Below are positions 60,071 to 64,000 of a stretch of 64,000 nt of DNA, piece by piece; position 1 is the stretch's first letter; each line of letters opens with the position of its first letter. Origin of the DNA: CBCOTE01 sp965112965 (GTDB lineage Bacteria; Desulfobacterota; Desulfovibrionia; Desulfovibrionales; Desulfovibrionaceae). The position numbers and the translations under genes are program-made. The stretch covers positions 300,108 through 364,107 of the forward strand of contig CBCOTE010000022.1 of NCBI GenBank assembly GCA_965112965.1, in the 5' to 3' direction. Below the pieces are notes generated by a model, which saw nothing but the letters and a program-made list of their open reading frames with translations, was not told where the DNA came from and ran no database searches.

Positions 60071-60937
60071 TTAATTTTGTAACATATGAACTTGAGTTCC
60101 AGAGGGTAACGGCAAGGTCAAGCTTATTTCGGGCCAGGATTTATTCCGGCGTTCTAAGGTCTTGAGGAACAATACGACCTGATCGGTCTTTCCATCTTTT
60201 TGTTCGCCTACTTTGCGGGACATAGTGATTTTCTTGGGCAGACGCAGTGGACCGGAGTTCTCCAACATGCCGTTGAAGGTGATGTGCCATGGGTATAGCC
60301 CAGGCTCGGTGAGGGCCAAGGGCTGTCCACTCGGATCTAGAGTGATGATGAAGGACGTATTCCGTCTGTATTTCCAGTTTATAGCGTCCTCCGGTCGGGA
60401 AACAATATACTCGAAGGCTGGCTGGCCGTCCATAGTGATTGATCGAGCTGAGGTATAGCCGGCTGGTGCTAAGTTTCGCCAGTCGCCGGTGATTAGCCGG
60501 GCTAGCTCAATGAGAGAGAAAGGCAGGGGCACGCCTAAGACGGCCATACCAGCCTGGCCGTCGTGGTGTAAGTAGGCCATTTGTTTTGTTGGTAGGTAGA
60601 TGGTAAAGGCTTTCTGATCTTCGCGACAGTGGCTGATAGCTGCACCGATGCTGGTCTGCAAATCCAGACGGACCGCTACAGCGGTAGTCAGTCTGTTGAG
60701 GTTGCCCCATAGCCGGGCTACGACACGGTTGGAGCCTTTAGGGCTAGAGTAATTGAGCGTCGCGGTGCAGCTAAAGCTTTTCGGACTGGACTGCTCGGCG
60801 ATATAAGTGGTGCGGAAGGCTTCCCAGGTTGACGCAGCGGAGTTCTGGCTGTGGTCGATAGCTTTAACGCTGGCACAGCCTGAATTTAGTATGGTTAGAC
60901 AGAGCGCCAGGCAGGGGCCCATTATGGAGCGGGTCAT
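60071..60937 (-). CDS. Outer-membrane lipoprotein, LolB/DUF4292-like
   Basis: 288 residues with a lipoprotein signal peptide ending in LNSGC (lipidated Cys 21). Mature part is beta-rich with no cysteine cluster: after a linker it has repeated strands typical of a LolA/LolB-type half-barrel, including the SFSCTATLNYSSPKGSNRVVARLWGN-type opening strands (residues about 54-80) and a later segment on conversion of a LPTKQMAYLHHD-like loop. LolB inserts lipoproteins into the outer membrane; this could be that protein or a relative. It is 31 bases downstream of a TPR lipoprotein gene, a pairing I associate with deltaproteobacteria. Lipoprotein call is firm; LolB-type fold is inferred. Confidence 0.75.
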   Translation of the reverse strand: MTRSIMGPCLALCLTILNSGCASVKAIDHSQNSAASTWEAFRTTYIAEQSSPKSFSCTATLNYSSPKGSNRVVARLWGNLNRLTTAVAVRLDLQTSIGAAISHCREDQKAFTIYLPTKQMAYLHHDGQAGMAVLGVPLPFSLIELARLITGDWRNLAPAGYTSARSITMDGQPAFEYIVSRPEDAINWKYRRNTSFIITLDPSGQPLALTEPGLYPWHITFNGMLENSGPLRLPKKITMSRKVGEQKDGKTDQVVLFLKTLERRNKSWPEISLTLPLPSGTQVHMLQN

Positions 60938-60968
60938 TAGTGGGGCGCCTTAACGGACCGGGAATTGT

Positions 60969-62723
60969 TCATGGTTGGACCAGTTTGCCGCGGATACGCT
61001 TGGTATCGGTATTTATAGACTTGAGTTTTAAGGCTCTACGCCAAGCCTTGGCTGCCTTGCCGGGGTGGCCTACAGCGCGGGCGATGTCGCCGTAGTGTTC
61101 CCAGATTGTCGGATCGTTGTTGGCCTGATCTACGGCCTTGCATATTTCCTCCCAGGCTTTAGTCATTTCTCCGCGCTGGAACAGCACCCAGGCCAAGGAA
61201 TCACGGATGTAGCCGTTTTCGGGCTTGAGTTTATGAGCTTTGGTTATTAGCGTAAAGGCTCGTTCTAGATCCTTGCCTAAGATGGCCAAGGTGTAGCCGA
61301 CGAAGTTGAGAGCCTCGGCGTGTTCTGGATCTAAGGCGATAATGCATTCCATTAAAGCCAGGGCGGCCTCGAATTGCTTGACATTCTCATAAAGTGTCCC
61401 CAGTTCGAACATAATCTCGGGATCGTCATTCCAAATATCTAAGGCGTTCTTGAGTACGAATATCGCTTTTTCCAGATCCTTACGGTCCTTGTAGACTTTT
61501 GCCTCCAGGATCCAATATTCCTTATGCTCCAGATACTTTTCACGGGCAGTTCGGGCCAGTTCTAGGGCTTTATCTGACTTGCCGTCTTCTAAGAGCAGTT
61601 GGATGCGTAGCTGCAGGGCATGTTTATATAAGTGATTTTCTTCTGGGATATTTTTCAGTAATTTAGCCGATGCGGTCAAGTTCTTGCGGTCTTCGTAGGC
61701 GATAATTGCAAGGAAGAAGTAGAGTTCAGGTTGTTCTTTTTTCTCTAATAATGATTTTAGATAGCGTGAGGCCTGGTTGTAAAGACCACGCTCGATGAGG
61801 GCTGTAGCTACTGCCGTGATGAAGCTTGGTTCTGTGGGGCCATGACTGGCCAGTTTTAAGGCCTTGGTCGTATTTCGCAGTTTGAGGTTGACCTCTATGA
61901 ATCGAAATAGTAGCTCCGCGTTTGAATTGTCGAGTTTTATGAGCTTTTGATAGGTACGTTCGGCGTTAGTATAGTCCTTGCTGATCTCATAGACGGAAGT
62001 TAGCTCCATCCAGGCCTCTATGAATTTTGGGTCGGTCTTAATAGCGCGCCGTAGAAACACTACAGCCTCGGCGAGTTTATTCAGCCCGGCCTTGGCCTTG
62101 GCTATGAGCACTAAAGTGTGCGGCTTATGTTCCGTAGTCGGTAAGGACGCTAGCAAAGCCAGAGCTTTGTCGTAGAGCTTGTGCTTAATGTACACAGCAG
62201 CCAGGTCCTGGTAGGTCTGGTAGTCATGGGCGTGACTAGCGAGGTACTCTTCCAGCAAGGCGATAGCTTTTAGCAGGTCCTTGTTTGCCAGGTGCACCTG
62301 GGCCAGTAACAGGAGGAGCTCGCTTTCTTTAGGGTACCTGGCGAGGCCGGATTGGAGGATTTCCTGGGCCGGCTCTAGACGGCCGGCCTGCCAATAGTAG
62401 TTAGCAGCTTCGACGTAGAATTCTGGCCCGGGATTTTGGGCCAGTATCTCCTTAATGGTTAGGTCGGCGATGTTGACATTGCGGCTGCGTATAGCTTCCT
62501 CCAACACTAGGAAGAAATAGGACGACTGAGCCTCAGTACTGAGTTTCCAGGTTACGGTCGGAGTCTGATTCCGGCCATTGACGCAAGCAGCGCCGGTTAT
62601 AACCAGAGCCATGAGCACCAGGATTAGGGCCAGAGGTAGACTTCGGTCGGGGAGAAGGCTGGTCAGCCAGTCTAAGTTGGGGGATTCATTCCTGTTACAG
62701 GATCCAGTCCTTGGAGAAGTCAT
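60969..62723 (-). CDS. TPR-repeat lipoprotein or membrane-anchored protein
   Basis: 584 residues. A hydrophobic segment at about residues 30-46 ends in TGAAC, an acceptable but imperfect lipobox, so the protein is probably lipid-anchored in the envelope. The rest is a solenoid of tetratricopeptide repeats (some 14, from about residue 75 to the end), with typical W-x-x-L-G/A and A-x-x-x-P patterns, such as AWMELTSVYEISKDYTNAERTY-like helices. It overlaps the end of the sigma factor gene by 29 bases, indicating translational coupling, and lies just upstream of a LolB-like lipoprotein gene. Likely an assembly scaffold for outer-membrane complexes; this is inference. Confidence 0.85.
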   Translation of the reverse strand: MTSPRTGSCNRNESPNLDWLTSLLPDRSLPLALILVLMALVITGAACVNGRNQTPTVTWKLSTEAQSSYFFLVLEEAIRSRNVNIADLTIKEILAQNPGPEFYVEAANYYWQAGRLEPAQEILQSGLARYPKESELLLLLAQVHLANKDLLKAIALLEEYLASHAHDYQTYQDLAAVYIKHKLYDKALALLASLPTTEHKPHTLVLIAKAKAGLNKLAEAVVFLRRAIKTDPKFIEAWMELTSVYEISKDYTNAERTYQKLIKLDNSNAELLFRFIEVNLKLRNTTKALKLASHGPTEPSFITAVATALIERGLYNQASRYLKSLLEKKEQPELYFFLAIIAYEDRKNLTASAKLLKNIPEENHLYKHALQLRIQLLLEDGKSDKALELARTAREKYLEHKEYWILEAKVYKDRKDLEKAIFVLKNALDIWNDDPEIMFELGTLYENVKQFEAALALMECIIALDPEHAEALNFVGYTLAILGKDLERAFTLITKAHKLKPENGYIRDSLAWVLFQRGEMTKAWEEICKAVDQANNDPTIWEHYGDIARAVGHPGKAAKAWRRALKLKSINTDTKRIRGKLVQP

Positions 62724-63888
62724 TGATCTCTCGGCTGAAATGGTTGCGGATTTTTTGCAAAAGTCGGGTTTCCAGCTGACGAACCCGTTCGCGAGTAATA
62801 TTGTATGCCTCGCCGATCTCTCGCAGGGTAGCTGGCTGGTCGGATAAGAGTCGGCGTTCCAGTATATCTAACTCTTTGTCTGACAGTGAAGCCATGATTT
62901 TGCTCAACTGCTCTTGCAAAGCGCGTGAGATCTCTTTTTGGGCCACGGATCTCTCGATGTTTGGGGTAAGTGCTGGCAGTAAGTCTAGCCGGGTAGTGTT
63001 AGAATTGTCGGAAATGGCGATGTCCAGAGACAGATCGTGACTGCCTAGACGCTGGTCCATTTCATCAATTTCTTCGACACTGACTTTGAGGTTCCCAGAG
63101 AGGGTGGCTATATCGGCTTCAAAGCCTAAAGATTGCAGCCGTCGTCGTTCTTTATTTAAGTTATAGAATAGCTTGCGTTGCGTCTGGGTGGTCCCGATTT
63201 TGACCATTCGCCAGTTGTCTATAATGAACTTGAGAATATAGGCCTTGATCCAGAAGGTAGCGTAGTAAGAGAACTTGATGCCTCGCTCTGGATCGAATTT
63301 TTGCACGGCGCGCATGAGGCCCATGTTGCCTTCTTGGATGAGGTCTAGAATATTTTGCATCCAGCGTTGCTGGAATTCCATGGCGATTTTGACTACTAGC
63401 CGCAGGTGCGAAGTTACTAGGCGGTATGCGGCATAGTCGTCTTGGTGATCACGCACCCGGCGGGCAAAGTCTAGTTCTTCCTCGGGATTAAGCAGCGGAA
63501 AGGCCCCAATCTTCCTGAGATAGACGCGTAAGGGGTCCTGTATCGCGATTTGTCCCTTGGCAAGTATCAAAGGTACGGGTAGGGAAGTACTGGTTTTCTG
63601 TTGGCAAGAGTGCTTATCTGAGCGGCTCAAATGGGGCGCGTCAGACAGTGTAAAAAGATTGTCCTGAAGCGTATTTAGTGTCTCGGAGGTATGATTTAAA
63701 ACGACTTGCCTGTCGGTTTCGGCTAGGCCGTCCGGACATTCAGTTTCGGCCAGATCACTGACGTCAATCAGCTTGGTCGGATTATTGATGTGGGCCTTGT
63801 GGATAGGGACGGCTGCATCAAGTAGGCCAGATGCAACAGAGGTAGCCGTTAGATCGGTCTGAGAGTGAGAAGTGGCGTGGTGCTTCAT
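62695..63888 (-). CDS. RNA polymerase sigma factor, RpoH-like (sigma-70 family)
   Basis: Group 2/3 sigma factor. After an unusual N-terminal extension of about 105 residues of low complexity and no known domain come region 1.2/2 (DPLRVYLRKIGAFPLLNPEEE, then VQKFDPERGIKFSYYATFWIKAYI), region 3 and region 4 with the helix-turn-helix TLREIGEAYNITRERVRQLETRLL. The segment VKIGTTQTQRKLFYNLNKERRRL resembles the RpoH box (QRKLFFNLR), so it may direct the heat-shock or a related regulon, in line with ClpB and the DnaJ homologue in this window. The start could be ATG at 63888 or GTG at 63930; neither has a clear ribosome-binding site. About 397 residues. Confidence 0.85.
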   Translation of the reverse strand: MKHHATSHSQTDLTATSVASGLLDAAVPIHKAHINNPTKLIDVSDLAETECPDGLAETDRQVVLNHTSETLNTLQDNLFTLSDAPHLSRSDKHSCQQKTSTSLPVPLILAKGQIAIQDPLRVYLRKIGAFPLLNPEEELDFARRVRDHQDDYAAYRLVTSHLRLVVKIAMEFQQRWMQNILDLIQEGNMGLMRAVQKFDPERGIKFSYYATFWIKAYILKFIIDNWRMVKIGTTQTQRKLFYNLNKERRRLQSLGFEADIATLSGNLKVSVEEIDEMDQRLGSHDLSLDIAISDNSNTTRLDLLPALTPNIERSVAQKEISRALQEQLSKIMASLSDKELDILERRLLSDQPATLREIGEAYNITRERVRQLETRLLQKIRNHFSREINDFSKDWIL

Positions 63889-63930
63889 AGCGGATAGTTT
63901 CGGTGGGGGTACTGACAGGACTGGTGCCAC

Positions 63931-64000
63931 GGTCCGTTCGGCGTGCCGGGCTGTTATCAGTTTGTCAAGGTAGACAGTATAGAATTTTTGTTTGTTCTTC
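63931..64000. other. Window edge upstream of the sigma factor gene
   Basis: About 70 bases, probably the promoter region or end of the next gene; too short to call. Confidence 0.3.

Overview
The window looks like part of the chromosome of a host-restricted member of the Desulfovibrionales (Desulfobacterota, the former Deltaproteobacteria) in mid-course genome reduction. The lineage call is an inference from gene content and order. The chain holA-leuS-nusB-ribH-ribBA-ribE-ribD-dCMP deaminase-glyA-fabF-acpP-fabG-fabH-plsX-rpmF-DUF177, with rpmB divergent beside it, is an arrangement I associate with Desulfovibrio. So are yebC-ruvC-ruvA-ruvB near thyX and dnaA, an NfnAB pair, and a CbpA-type DnaJ beside ClpB. 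I see about 37 intact genes covering roughly 36 kb of 64 kb. The rest is long stretches with no credible gene, rich in short A/T homopolymers, in which a few ribosome-binding sites and start codons survive in front of broken frames. I see no rRNA, tRNA, insertion sequence, prophage or CRISPR array.

Layout. Positions 1-1.8 kb are empty apart from a near-perfect 26-bp palindrome. Positions 1.8-18.6 kb (minus strand) hold an acylphosphatase, then a dense housekeeping block: DNA polymerase III delta, leucyl-tRNA synthetase, NusB, all the riboflavin enzymes recognised here, dCMP deaminase, serine hydroxymethyltransferase, and type II fatty-acid and phospholipid initiation genes with L32 and a DUF177 protein. 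rpmB (L28) diverges at 18.7 kb. A large DUF2142-type membrane protein lies on the minus strand at 19.1-21.5 kb. From 22.7 to 29.2 kb (plus strand) come RlmE, YebC, RuvC-RuvA-RuvB, ThyX and DnaA. From 29.2 to 52.6 kb only four genes survive in about 23 kb: a radical SAM/SPASM protein, NfnA-NfnB and a SPOR-domain protein. From 52.6 to 64 kb (minus strand) come ClpB, a CbpA-type DnaJ, GlpX, RpiB, a LolB-like lipoprotein, a TPR lipoprotein and an RpoH-like sigma factor.

How the genes work together. The retained functions are replication and repair, translation, membrane lipid synthesis, flavin synthesis, one-carbon and dTMP supply (GlyA, dCMP deaminase, ThyX), sugar-phosphate interconversion (GlpX, RpiB), flavin-based electron bifurcation (NfnAB) and protein quality control. 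That fits a fermentative or anaerobic intracellular bacterium that still makes its own membranes and flavins. The loss of lptE from between leuS and holA suggests the envelope is being simplified.

I did not find a clear new multi-gene system. The items most worth a second look are the 26-bp palindrome near 1.08 kb, two G11 tracts beside clpB, a CTGTx8 microsatellite after thyX, several orphan hairpins in the gene deserts, and the two islands (radical SAM, NfnAB) kept intact among decayed sequence.
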